Counted from the stretch's first letter, positions 1 through 6,768 are shown. The stretch: 7,239 nt of DNA from Pseudolysobacter sp. (GCA_025351985.1 JANXUW010000099.1:1-7239); one strand, 5' to 3'. Notes: generated by a model from the sequence alone, not told the origin. Program-made: numbers and translations.

Positions 1-1778
1 CATTTGCCGATGCGCCGATCCAGTCCGGCACTCAACCCGAAGTCGAAGTGACCTCGTCGCGCGTCAGCGAGACCGTCGATCAGAGTCTGGCCAGCGTCAG
101 CGTGATCACGCGCGCCGAGATCGAGCGCAGCGGCGCGCAGGACTTCACCGAACTGCTGCGCCTTACGCCCGGCGTGGATTTCGCGCGCACCGGCGGGCCG
201 GGTTCGGCGACCAGCGTGTTCTTGCGCGGCACCAACTCGAATCACGTGCTGGTATTGATCGACGGCGTGCGTGTCGCCTCGGTTGGCACCGGCGGCTACG
301 ACTTCGCGCAACTGCCGCTTGATGCGGTGGAACGCGTCGAAATCGTGCGCGGCCCGCGCGCCAGGTATTGGGGTTCGGATGCGATCGGCGGCGTGATCCA
401 GATTTTCACGCGCAAGCTCGACGGCGCGCATCTCGCTGCAGGTATCGGCAGCTACGGCACGTCCGCAGGGTCCGCCGGTTATGGCAACTGGAACGGAACG
501 GAAGGTTTCAGCGTGCAGGTCGGCGCGCGCCATATGCGCGGTTTCTCGGCGCAGAATCCGTTGGGGTATTCCTACAATCCCGATGACGACGGTTTCCAGA
601 ATCACAACGTCGCCGCGCGAGGTGCGATCGCGCTGGGTTCGCAGATCTTGTCCGGCTCGTTGTTGAGCAGCGAAGGCACGGTGGAATTCGACAACAATCC
701 CGGTGTCGATGAAGGCCACAGCAAGATGCGCAACCAGTCGGCCGGCATCAATCTGGAAGGCCCGATCGCCGACGGCTGGCAGCAGCGTTTGAGTTTCGCT
801 GCGGAGCGCGATCGCCTCGATACGCCGGCCTATTTCAGCCTGTTCAGCACACGCCGCGAAAGCCTGACCTGGCAGAACGATTTCACGCTGTCATCGACGC
901 AACATCTGGTCGCCGGCCTGGACTTCGTGCACGAGCACGGCGTCAGCACCGATACCTACGCCAACGTGCCGCAGTACGAAGGCACGCACGCTAACAGCGC
1001 GGTGTTCGGCGGCTGGCGCGCGGTGTATGGCGTGATCGATACCGAGATTTCCGGTCGCTACGATCACAACAACGAATTCGGCAACGCATTCACCGGATCG
1101 GTCGCGGCCGGCTGGCAGCTCGGCGACGCCGCGCGTCTGGTCGGAAGCTTCGGCCAAGGCTTTCGTGGACCGAATTTGAACGAGCAGTTCTCGCCCGGTT
1201 ACGGCGGTTATTACGCCGGCAATCCCGATCTGCGTCCCGAGCGTTCGCACAGCGCCGAGCTCGGCCTGGAATATCGTCTGGATACGGCAAACAAGCTCAG
1301 CGCGCGCATCTTTTCCACGCGTATCAATGGCCTGATCGATTTCAGCGGCGGCAGCATGTATCAGGCGATCAACATCAATCGTGCAGCGATTGACGGGCTC
1401 GAACTCGAACACGTCTGGCATGCCGACGCGTGGAGCATGACCAACACCGCGACGTGGCAGGATCCGCGCAACGAAGACAACGATGCGCAACTGCTGCGCC
1501 GGCCGAAGTTCAAGCTGACCTCGTTGACCGAACGCAGTTTCGGCGAGCGCACTAGCGCCGGTATCGAATTCGCATGGAGCGGTAAAAGTCAGGATGTCGG
1601 CAACACCACGCTGGGCACTTATGCCCTGGTGAACCTGCGCGCGAGTTATGTGCTGACGCCGTCGTGGAAACTCACGGCACGCGTGGAAAACCTGCTGGAT
1701 CGCGATTACGCGCTGGCCTACGGTTTCAACACGCCGGGCCGCTCGGGTTATCTCGATATCATCTGGCAGCCGCGCTAA
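1..1778 (+). CDS. btuB: BtuB-type TonB-dependent outer-membrane receptor (5' end outside window)
   Basis: Outer-membrane beta-barrel receptor, probably for cobalamin, energised by TonB-ExbBD. The reading frame is open from the window edge (codons begin at base 3), so the GTG at 48 is an internal Val and the true start lies upstream. The first visible residues, FADAPIQ, after a codon ending in CA, look like the end of a signal peptide (A-F-A | D). A TonB-box-like EVEVTS is at 39-53. The plug follows, with typical BtuB blocks: LLRLTPGVDF, FLRGTNSNHVLVLIDGVRV, and GPRARYWGSDAIGGVIQIF near 351-410. The remainder is barrel, with late-barrel motifs FGQGFRGPNLNEQF and NPDLRPERS and the end VENLLDRDYALAYGFNTPGR. 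The size fits BtuB (about 590-600 residues mature). The chain ends IIWQPR, without the usual terminal aromatic residue. Any cobalamin riboswitch would lie upstream, outside the window. Family assignment is strong; the ligand is inferred from BtuB resemblance. Confidence 0.87.
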   Translation, partial: FADAPIQSGTQPEVEVTSSRVSETVDQSLASVSVITRAEIERSGAQDFTELLRLTPGVDFARTGGPGSATSVFLRGTNSNHVLVLIDGVRVASVGTGGYDFAQLPLDAVERVEIVRGPRARYWGSDAIGGVIQIFTRKLDGAHLAAGIGSYGTSAGSAGYGNWNGTEGFSVQVGARHMRGFSAQNPLGYSYNPDDDGFQNHNVAARGAIALGSQILSGSLLSSEGTVEFDNNPGVDEGHSKMRNQSAGINLEGPIADGWQQRLSFAAERDRLDTPAYFSLFSTRRESLTWQNDFTLSSTQHLVAGLDFVHEHGVSTDTYANVPQYEGTHANSAVFGGWRAVYGVIDTEISGRYDHNNEFGNAFTGSVAAGWQLGDAARLVGSFGQGFRGPNLNEQFSPGYGGYYAGNPDLRPERSHSAELGLEYRLDTANKLSARIFSTRINGLIDFSGGSMYQAININRAAIDGLELEHVWHADAWSMTNTATWQDPRNEDNDAQLLRRPKFKLTSLTERSFGERTSAGIEFAWSGKSQDVGNTTLGTYALVNLRASYVLTPSWKLTARVENLLDRDYALAYGFNTPGRSGYLDIIWQPR

Positions 1779-1785
1779 CAAAGTC

Positions 1786-1813
1786 GCGGGCTGCGTCGAA
1801 CGGCGCGGCTCGC
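1786..1813 (+). other. 12-bp RNA hairpin just after the btuB stop
   Basis: Seven bases after the TAA stop, 1786-1797 can pair with 1802-1813 around a four-base GAAC loop: nine Watson-Crick pairs and three G-U pairs (G1789-U1810, U1792-G1807, U1796-G1803). On the other strand the three wobbles would be A-C mismatches, so the structure favours + strand RNA. No T tract follows directly, so this alone is not a canonical intrinsic terminator. It may protect the btuB mRNA 3' end or act together with the next hairpin. Confidence 0.55.
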
Positions 1814-1818
1814 CTCCG

Positions 1819-1866
1819 ACGTGAGGTACAAGCGGAGGGCTTGATCCACCTCCATCACGTTTTTTT
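1819..1866 (+). terminator. Probable Rho-independent terminator of btuB
   Basis: ACGTGA (1819-1824) is the exact reverse complement of TCACGT (1855-1860), and the T run 1860-1866 follows at once. Inside, either GGAGG (1834-1838) pairs with CCTCC (1849-1853), or GAGGT (1823-1827) pairs with ACCTC (1848-1852) and encloses CAAGC/GCTTG (1829-1833/1839-1843). Either fold gives a long, imperfect hairpin ending at a U tract. It lies between btuB and the DUF1631 gene, where a terminator is expected. The stem is interrupted, so its strength is uncertain. Confidence 0.5.
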
Positions 1867-1907
1867 CGGACTTCCACCGAGTAAAGACACTGTACCGGAT
1901 AAGGCGC

Positions 1908-1919
1908 TGGCTATAGACT
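1908..1919 (+). promoter_or_regulatory. Weak candidate -10 region for the DUF1631 gene
   Basis: TATAGA (1912-1917), preceded by TG at 1908-1909, lies 32 bases before the ATG at 1950 and downstream of the probable terminator, where a promoter for the next unit should be. I could not find a convincing -35 at 16-18 bp spacing, so this is position-based and low confidence. Confidence 0.25.
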
Positions 1920-1949
1920 AGGCGTTGGACAGGGGAACTGGTCACGTTT

Positions 1950-4379
1950 ATGAGTCGGATGGATGCCAATCATCGCCGGACGCCGGCGGCTGCAATTCGT
2001 CTGGGGACGCGCAGCGATTTACCCACGCGCGTGCTGACGCACCTGCAAAGTATTCTGGAGCTGTGCCGCGGCACCTTCACGCCGTTGCTCGACAAAGTAC
2101 TCAACGAGTGCGAGCAGCAGCTTTTCCATATCGCGGAAAAGAGCGTGCACAGCCACCAGCAGGAGCACGCGCTGGAAGGCCTGCGCGAAATCAAGCGCAA
2201 GCGTGTCGACATGACGCCGGTGCTGATCCAGATGATCGAGGATTCGCTGGCACGATTCGACCGCTCGATCAGCGCGTCGGCCGATGCGGAAAATGTTCGC
2301 GGCAGTCGCATCAAACCCGAACTCAGCCTGGTCGAAAACAGCGAACTGGAACCGTCGCTGGCATTGCAGGAAATCGAAGCACGCCACGCCATCCGCCACA
2401 GCCAGCAATTGCACGCGCTCGGTTATCGCTTTGGCGTGCTCGCAGCATCGGCCGCCTTCGATACCGAATCCCTGCCGATCGGTCCGGCAAACTTGTGTAC
2501 GGCGCTGCGTACCTGTTGTGCGGGCATGAATCTCACCTCCGATTACCGCGTGATGCTGTATCGCACTTTCGATCATTTTGCCTTGAGCGAGATCGACGTG
2601 TTGTATCGCCTGGTCAATCAGACCCTTGCTAAAAACGGCATCCTGCCGCATCTGCGCATCAACCCGCAGATGCCACGCGCACTCGCTGGCCACGGCGGCG
2701 TAGCGACTTCGGCCGCGGCATCGGCTACCTTCGACGAGCCGATAAAGGCCGAAACGGCGGCAGTATCGGCAACGGAAATTTCCGCAACCGCGAATGCACC
2801 CGTAGCAGCCGCAGCGCCGAATATCGCTGCGGCGACCGCAAATAATTCACCCGCTTCCGCTGCCGAAGGCGATCTGCTCGCCTCGGTACGCGAGCTGCTC
2901 GCCAGCCGTCGTGTGCCGGCGCGCTTGTTGCCCGGACGCGCCGATGGCAGGCCGGTGCCGATCGTCAGTCTCGACGATCTGCAAAGCGCACTGCTCGCGC
3001 CGCAAGCCGATTTCTCGCAAACGTCCAGCGGTCAGGGTGCCGGCGCGAGCCGCAGCTTCGGGCCGCGCCCGACGACCAGCATTCCGAAAACCGCCGACCA
3101 GATCCGTCATGCGATGCAACGTCGGTCGCATCAGATCGATCCGTACGCACCGTTGCCGCAACTGGCGCCCGAACACACCGACACCATCGATCTGATCGAC
3201 TTGCTGATGCAGCAGGTCAAGCAGACGCTACCGCGGCATGTGAACGCACTGGGATTGATCGATCAGCTGCACGCGCCGATGTTGCGCGTGGCCTTGAGCG
3301 ACGAAGGATTTTTCACCCAGCGCGAACACCCGGCGCGCCAGCTGCTGAATACCTTGGTCGATGCGAGCCTGCATTGGCGCGATGAAAACGGCGTCGATCC
3401 CGATCCGTTGCTCGCGGAAAAAATCCAGTGGGTGCTGCAGCATCTGAACGCGGAAGCGCGGCCATCGCCGGAATTTCTCAAGCAACTGCATGACGATATT
3501 GCTCGGCATCTGCAGACGCTGGAACGCAAGGCCGAGATCGCCGAACGCCGCGCCATCGATGCGAGCCAGGGCCACGAGCGCGTCGAGAGTGCGCGTCATC
3601 TCGCGACCGGTGCGATTGCCGAGCGCATCGCGCGTCATGTCGCGCCACCGAAGCTGTTGCTGACCCTGCTGGAACAACCGTGGACCGACGCGCTGACCCT
3701 GACTCTGCTGCGCCAGGGCAAGGACAGCGAGGAATATGCGCGACGTCTGAACATAGCCGAATGCCTGCTCGACAGCACGATTCCCGGTGCGCCGCCGCCG
3801 CCGACGGAAATGCGCGCGGAAATCGAATCGGGCTTGAGCCAGGTCGGCATGTACGCCGAAGATATCCAGGCGATCAGCGCGCGTCTGTTCACCCACCGCA
3901 GCACCACGTCGGTGGATGAGATCGAGGCGGCAACGGCGAGCGCGCTGACCGAAAAACTCGAAGTCGCGGCGCAGTCGATCAAGAAAGGCGTCACCGCAAA
4001 AGCCGTTGTGCCGGAAGACGCGGAAGCCAAGGTTGCAGTCGCGCCACTTAATGCGATCGAGCGGCAGATCCTGAGCCACCTGAAAACCTTGCCGTTCGGC
4101 ACGTGGTTCGATTTTGTCACCAACCAGCAGGGCGATACGGTGCGGCGCAAGCTGGCGTGGTATTCCACGCTCAGCGGCAACTGCCTGTTCGTCAACGCGC
4201 GCGGCGTGCGTATCTGCGAGCGCAGCTTCGAACAAGTCGCGCGCGATATGGCGCGCGACCAGATTCGTTTGTTCCGTCCGCCGCGTGAATCGCTGATCGA
4301 CCGCGCGTTGAAATCGGTCTGGGATACGCTGCGGCAACTCGGCGGTCGCAAGGCACCGCAATCGCCGCCTTCGCCTTGA
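1950..4379 (+). CDS. DUF1631 family protein (PF07793), function unknown
   Basis: Large, probably cytoplasmic protein of 809 residues; no signal peptide or membrane segment is visible. It matches DUF1631 by pattern. A helical N-terminal part (residues about 25-240) contains LLDKVLNECEQQLFHIAEKS, then LREIKRKR, and ends near LRINPQMPRA. An Ala/Thr/Ser-rich, probably disordered linker follows (about 244-306). The central helical part holds the signature FFTQREHPARQLLN (HPAR at 460-463). The compact C-terminal domain (about 711-800) has PFGTWFDF, RRKLAWYS and CLFVNARGVRI, a beta-rich look. The ATG at 1950 has AGGGG at 1931-1935, a long 14-nt spacing; an in-frame ATG at 1959 is possible but fits worse. 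An in-frame stop at 1914 limits upstream starts. Some database relatives carry the name thymidine phosphorylase, which nothing here supports. The PilZ gene 64 nt downstream suggests a link to c-di-GMP signalling, by inference only. Confidence 0.85.
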   Translation: MSRMDANHRRTPAAAIRLGTRSDLPTRVLTHLQSILELCRGTFTPLLDKVLNECEQQLFHIAEKSVHSHQQEHALEGLREIKRKRVDMTPVLIQMIEDSLARFDRSISASADAENVRGSRIKPELSLVENSELEPSLALQEIEARHAIRHSQQLHALGYRFGVLAASAAFDTESLPIGPANLCTALRTCCAGMNLTSDYRVMLYRTFDHFALSEIDVLYRLVNQTLAKNGILPHLRINPQMPRALAGHGGVATSAAASATFDEPIKAETAAVSATEISATANAPVAAAAPNIAAATANNSPASAAEGDLLASVRELLASRRVPARLLPGRADGRPVPIVSLDDLQSALLAPQADFSQTSSGQGAGASRSFGPRPTTSIPKTADQIRHAMQRRSHQIDPYAPLPQLAPEHTDTIDLIDLLMQQVKQTLPRHVNALGLIDQLHAPMLRVALSDEGFFTQREHPARQLLNTLVDASLHWRDENGVDPDPLLAEKIQWVLQHLNAEARPSPEFLKQLHDDIARHLQTLERKAEIAERRAIDASQGHERVESARHLATGAIAERIARHVAPPKLLLTLLEQPWTDALTLTLLRQGKDSEEYARRLNIAECLLDSTIPGAPPPPTEMRAEIESGLSQVGMYAEDIQAISARLFTHRSTTSVDEIEAATASALTEKLEVAAQSIKKGVTAKAVVPEDAEAKVAVAPLNAIERQILSHLKTLPFGTWFDFVTNQQGDTVRRKLAWYSTLSGNCLFVNARGVRICERSFEQVARDMARDQIRLFRPPRESLIDRALKSVWDTLRQLGGRKAPQSPPSP

Positions 4380-4443
4380 TCGATGCCAGCTTTTCTCGAC
4401 CCGCCTCGCGCAACATCAGCCGCAGCCCGAAACCGGAATCCTC

Positions 4444-4821
4444 ATGCGAAACGATAGTGGCAATGGTGTAAAAAACAAACGTCGCAGCGAGCGGCGCAAG
4501 GTGACCGTTGCCATCCCGGTGACCAACGCGCTGACCGGCAGAATCGCCGGCCAACTCGTGAACGTTTCGGTCGACGGTCTCATGCTGGTTTCCTCGCAGG
4601 CGGTCGCGGACGACAGCCTGCATCAGTTCGATTTCACGCTGCCCGGCATGCGCGGCACTGGGCGCCGCGTGCAGGTCGGCGTGCATGAGCAGTGGAGCGA
4701 ATCGGCAAGCACGCCGGGGCAATTCTGGCTCGGTTTCAATATCATCGATATCAGTCCGGACGACGAAGTCGCGCTGGATGCGTGGTTACATGATTCGGCG
4801 GCGTCAGCCTCGCTGATCTGA
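4444..4821 (+). CDS. Single-domain PilZ protein, predicted c-di-GMP receptor
   Basis: Small cytoplasmic protein (125 residues) that is almost entirely one PilZ domain. The c-di-GMP signature is complete: an N-terminal arginine cluster KNKRRSERRKV that supplies RxxxR (R13-R17 or R14-R18), and NVSVDG, which fits [D/N]xSxxG (N40, S42, G45). The strand following, GLMLVSS, the later WLGFNIIDIS and a short C-terminal helix (DEVALDAWLH) complete the usual fold. Type IV pilus PilZ itself lacks these ligand residues, so this is more likely a true c-di-GMP binder. The ATG at 4444 has GGAA at 4435-4438, five bases upstream. The 64-nt gap after the DUF1631 gene holds no terminator I can see, so the two are probably co-transcribed. 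No output domain is present; it would have to act on a partner, perhaps the DUF1631 protein. Confidence 0.9.
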   Translation: MRNDSGNGVKNKRRSERRKVTVAIPVTNALTGRIAGQLVNVSVDGLMLVSSQAVADDSLHQFDFTLPGMRGTGRRVQVGVHEQWSESASTPGQFWLGFNIIDISPDDEVALDAWLHDSAASASLI

Positions 4822-4892
4822 GCCAGACTGGATAGCGTAGCTACGTCGTGACGGCCGCAATCGATTGGTCCAAAACCGCGGATGCGGCGTAT

Positions 4893-4930
4893 TTGACAGC
4901 CTGACACGTCACGCCTGTTTGCGGCACAAT
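4893..4930 (+). promoter_or_regulatory. Candidate sigma-70 promoter of pepQ
   Basis: CTGACA (4901-4906; five of six -35 consensus bases) and CACAAT (4925-4930; four of six -10 bases) are separated by 18 bp, giving a start near 4937 and a leader of roughly 20-25 nt before the ATG at 4960. A perfect TTGACA also lies at 4893-4898, but it has no good -10 at normal spacing. The near-palindrome TGACacGTCA (4902-4911) overlaps the -35, and the direct repeat TGCGGCA (4920-4926 and 4930-4936, period 10) flanks the -10. Either could be a regulator site. Confidence 0.5.
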
Positions 4931-4959
4931 GCGGCATCCTCGCGATCCGGATTCCGCTC

Positions 4960-6282
4960 ATGCAAACTCAACTCGCCTCGCTGTATCCCGACCATATCGC
5001 CACACTCAAGCAGCGCGCCGATGCCGCGCTCGCGGCGGGTGGTTTCGATCACCTGCTGATTTCCAGCGGCGCACAGCATTATCAGTTTCTCGACGACATG
5101 CCGTATCCGTACCACGTCAGCGCGCAATTCAAGGCGTGGCTGCCGGTCACGCGCGCGCCGTATTCGTGGCTGGTGTATACGCCGGGCGCGAAACCGAAAC
5201 TGATCTATCTGCAACCGCACGATTATTGGCATGTGGTGCCCGAAGCGCCGAGCGGTTATTGGGCCGAACATTTCGATATCGAGATCATTCGCGATGGTCG
5301 TGATGCGACCGCTTTGCTGCCGAAAAATATCGCCCGTTGCGCGATCATCGCCGAGCCGCAGGCCACGCTCGGCGACTACGTCCCGAACAATCCTGATGCC
5401 GTGGTCAACTACCTGCATTACCAGCGCGCCTACAAGACCGATTACGAACTCGTGATGCTGCGTGTGGCGAGCAAACTCGGCGCGCGCGCGCATCGTGCGG
5501 CCGAGGCGGCCTTCCATCAGGGCAAATCCGAATACGATATCCAGCTCGCTTATCTTGCTGCCGCACATCAGGGCGAAAACGAATTGCCGTACGGCAATAT
5601 CGTCTGTCTCAACGAGCACGGCGCGATCCTGCATTACACCGATCAGCAGCGTTTTCCACCGGCGCAGATTCATTCGTTCCTGATCGATGCCGGCGCAAGT
5701 TTCCACGGTTACGCCAGCGACATCACGCGCACCTACGCCGCACCGCACGCGAGCGAATTCCAGCAACTGATCGATGCGGTGGATACGGCGCAACTCGGCT
5801 TTTGCGCGAAGGTGCGCGCCGGCCAGAGTTATCCCGATCTGCATATCCATGCGCACCATGTGCTGGCCGAAATCTTGCGCGAGCAGGGTTTCATCCGCAT
5901 GAGCGCGGAGAGCGCGGTCGAGTCCGGCGTGTCTAGCGTTTTTTTTCCGCACGGCCTCGGTCATTTCATCGGATTGCAGGTGCACGATGTCGGTGGATTC
6001 CAGAAAAATATCGCGGGCGACACGATCGCCAAACCGGCGGCGCATCCGTATCTGCGTCTGACGCGAACGATCGAACCGCGCCAGGTGGTGACGATCGAGC
6101 CCGGCATTTATTTCATCGATATGTTGCTGGCCAAACTCAAGGATGGCGCGCACGCCAACGATATCGTCTGGGACAAGGTCGACGCATTTCGCCGTTACGG
6201 CGGCGTGCGTATTGAAGACGACGTGGCCTGCACCGAATCCGCGCCGGAAAATCTCACACGCGATGCGTTCGCGGCAACGTAA
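4960..6282 (+). CDS. pepQ: Xaa-Pro dipeptidase (prolidase) PepQ
   Basis: Cytoplasmic M24B metallopeptidase that cleaves Xaa-Pro dipeptides, using two metal ions (usually Mn). At 440 residues it is nearly the length of E. coli PepQ (443) and follows it closely: the N-terminal creatinase-like domain has HYQFLDDMPYPYHVSAQFKAW; the C-terminal pita-bread domain starts near residue 160. All five metal ligands are present: D243 (in FLIDAGA), D254 (in GYASDITRTY), H335 (in FPHGLGHFIGLQVHD), E380 (in VVTIEPGIYFI) and E419 (in GGVRIEDD). They correspond to D246, D257, H339, E384 and E423 of the E. coli enzyme. The substrate-contact HD (342-343) is also present. The ATG at 4960 has only a weak GGA upstream, and the short leader fits the promoter at 4901-4930. 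A T8 run (5939-5946) crosses codons 327-329. It appears to be a single-gene unit. Confidence 0.95.
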   Translation: MQTQLASLYPDHIATLKQRADAALAAGGFDHLLISSGAQHYQFLDDMPYPYHVSAQFKAWLPVTRAPYSWLVYTPGAKPKLIYLQPHDYWHVVPEAPSGYWAEHFDIEIIRDGRDATALLPKNIARCAIIAEPQATLGDYVPNNPDAVVNYLHYQRAYKTDYELVMLRVASKLGARAHRAAEAAFHQGKSEYDIQLAYLAAAHQGENELPYGNIVCLNEHGAILHYTDQQRFPPAQIHSFLIDAGASFHGYASDITRTYAAPHASEFQQLIDAVDTAQLGFCAKVRAGQSYPDLHIHAHHVLAEILREQGFIRMSAESAVESGVSSVFFPHGLGHFIGLQVHDVGGFQKNIAGDTIAKPAAHPYLRLTRTIEPRQVVTIEPGIYFIDMLLAKLKDGAHANDIVWDKVDAFRRYGGVRIEDDVACTESAPENLTRDAFAAT

Positions 6283-6336
6283 ACCACGGTCGCAGAAAAC
6301 GATCGCCGGCAGCTGACGACTGCACGAAACGCCCGA

Positions 6337-6417
6337 TGTATCGATCGAATCCGGATACACGAACCTGCCTGCGACAACACACCGCAGGCCGGTCTCGCAC
6401 AAGACCCAATGAGTTGG
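6337..6417 (+). other. Series of small inverted repeats between pepQ and cydP
   Basis: Within 81 bases there are four successive hairpin-forming repeats: TGTATC/GATACA (6337-6342/6354-6359), GCCTGCG/CGCAGGC (6367-6373/6383-6389), GGTCT/AGACC (6391-6395/6402-6406) and CCAA/TTGG (6406-6409/6414-6417). None is followed by a T tract, so no intrinsic terminator is supported. They sit at the 3' side of pepQ or in the 5' leader of cydP. The first could also be a DNA operator. No recognisable FNR/ANR site (TTGAT-N4-ATCAA) was found here. Confidence 0.35.
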
Positions 6418-6431
6418 CGTAGCATGAATCC

Positions 6432-6671
6432 GTGAACCCGACGCAGACTCATCCGCATGCCACGACCGCAGCGCCGAATACGCCACGATCGTGGTTTCGC
6501 TCAAGCGCTGGACGTCTTTATTTTTCGCGGCTGGCAACGATCATCGTGCTCAAGCTCGTATTGCTGGTCGGTTTGTATTACGCCTTTCTGAAACCCGCGG
6601 TGCGTCCCGATGCGAGCCCCGCGGCGATCCAGCATTTGCTGCTCGATCCGGCACCGCCATCAGCTCACTGA
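6432..6671 (+). CDS. cydP: CydP-type small membrane protein, putative cytochrome oxidase small subunit
   Basis: 79-residue protein with a polar, Pro/Thr/His-rich N-terminus, one predicted transmembrane helix (about residues 35-53: LATIIVLKLVLLVGLYYAFL) and a short tail with VRPDASPAAIQHLL. The helix rich in Leu with an embedded Lys, the following short Pro/Asp segment and the AAIQHLL-like end are what I recall of the CydP family, small proteins encoded just upstream of cydA. They are thought to belong to the bd oxidase, like CydX in E. coli. The location 184 nt before cydA on the same strand supports this. The GTG at 6432 is the first start-type codon after an in-frame TAG at 6420; there is no ATG in this frame and no clear Shine-Dalgarno sequence, so the exact start is uncertain. 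The role is inferred from family and position. Confidence 0.75.
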   Translation: MNPTQTHPHATTAAPNTPRSWFRSSAGRLYFSRLATIIVLKLVLLVGLYYAFLKPAVRPDASPAAIQHLLLDPAPPSAH

Positions 6672-6704
6672 TCTCTCGCAAACGCTCTGCGACATTCCAC
6701 CACA

Positions 6705-6741
6705 CGCATCGACGCGTACAACGGCGTATCGTGTCGGTGTG
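6705..6741 (+). other. 15-bp stem-loop in the cydP-cydA spacer
   Basis: Bases 6705-6719 pair with 6726-6741 around a six-base AACGGC loop: 15 pairs, three of them G-U (G6706-U6740, U6709-G6737, G6714-U6732), with one bulged base (U6729). The wobble pairs favour the + strand RNA. It begins 33 nt after the cydP stop and ends 114 nt before cydA. The nearest U run (6757-6760) is about 15 nt away, so this is not a canonical terminator. It could mark mRNA processing or stabilise an mRNA end. Confidence 0.55.
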
Positions 6742-6768
6742 CCGATCAACCCTGCCTTTTCATGACGC

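Noticed and set aside
48..50. GTG as the start of the btuB gene
   Set aside because: The frame is open upstream to the window edge, with TonB-box-like and signal-peptide-like residues, so it is an internal Val.
1933..1939. GGAACT as an ECF (sigma-E-like) -35 element
   Set aside because: It lies in the ribosome-binding region; a matching -10 would fall inside the DUF1631 coding sequence and is not evident.
1925..2632. Second + strand open frame overlapping the start of the DUF1631 gene
   Set aside because: It has no family signature; the overlapping DUF1631 frame carries the conserved family motifs.
3228..4361. Open reading frame of 377 codons antisense to the DUF1631 gene
   Set aside because: Composition is typical of an antisense shadow in GC-rich DNA (Arg- and Gln-rich, no motifs).
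4836..4845. Perfect palindrome CGTAGCTACG between the PilZ gene and pepQ
   Set aside because: Several 10-bp palindromes are expected by chance in a window of this size, and it forms no useful RNA hairpin (3-bp stem).
4909..6537. Open reading frame of 542 codons antisense to pepQ
   Set aside because: It mirrors the codon bias of pepQ, has no recognisable domain and is Arg/Asp/His-rich as expected of a shadow frame, while pepQ is a clear family member.
6736..6749. FNR/ANR-like half site ATCAA (6745-6749) before cydA
   Set aside because: The partner half (GGTGT at 6736-6740) does not match TTGAT, and the first bases are part of the strong stem-loop.
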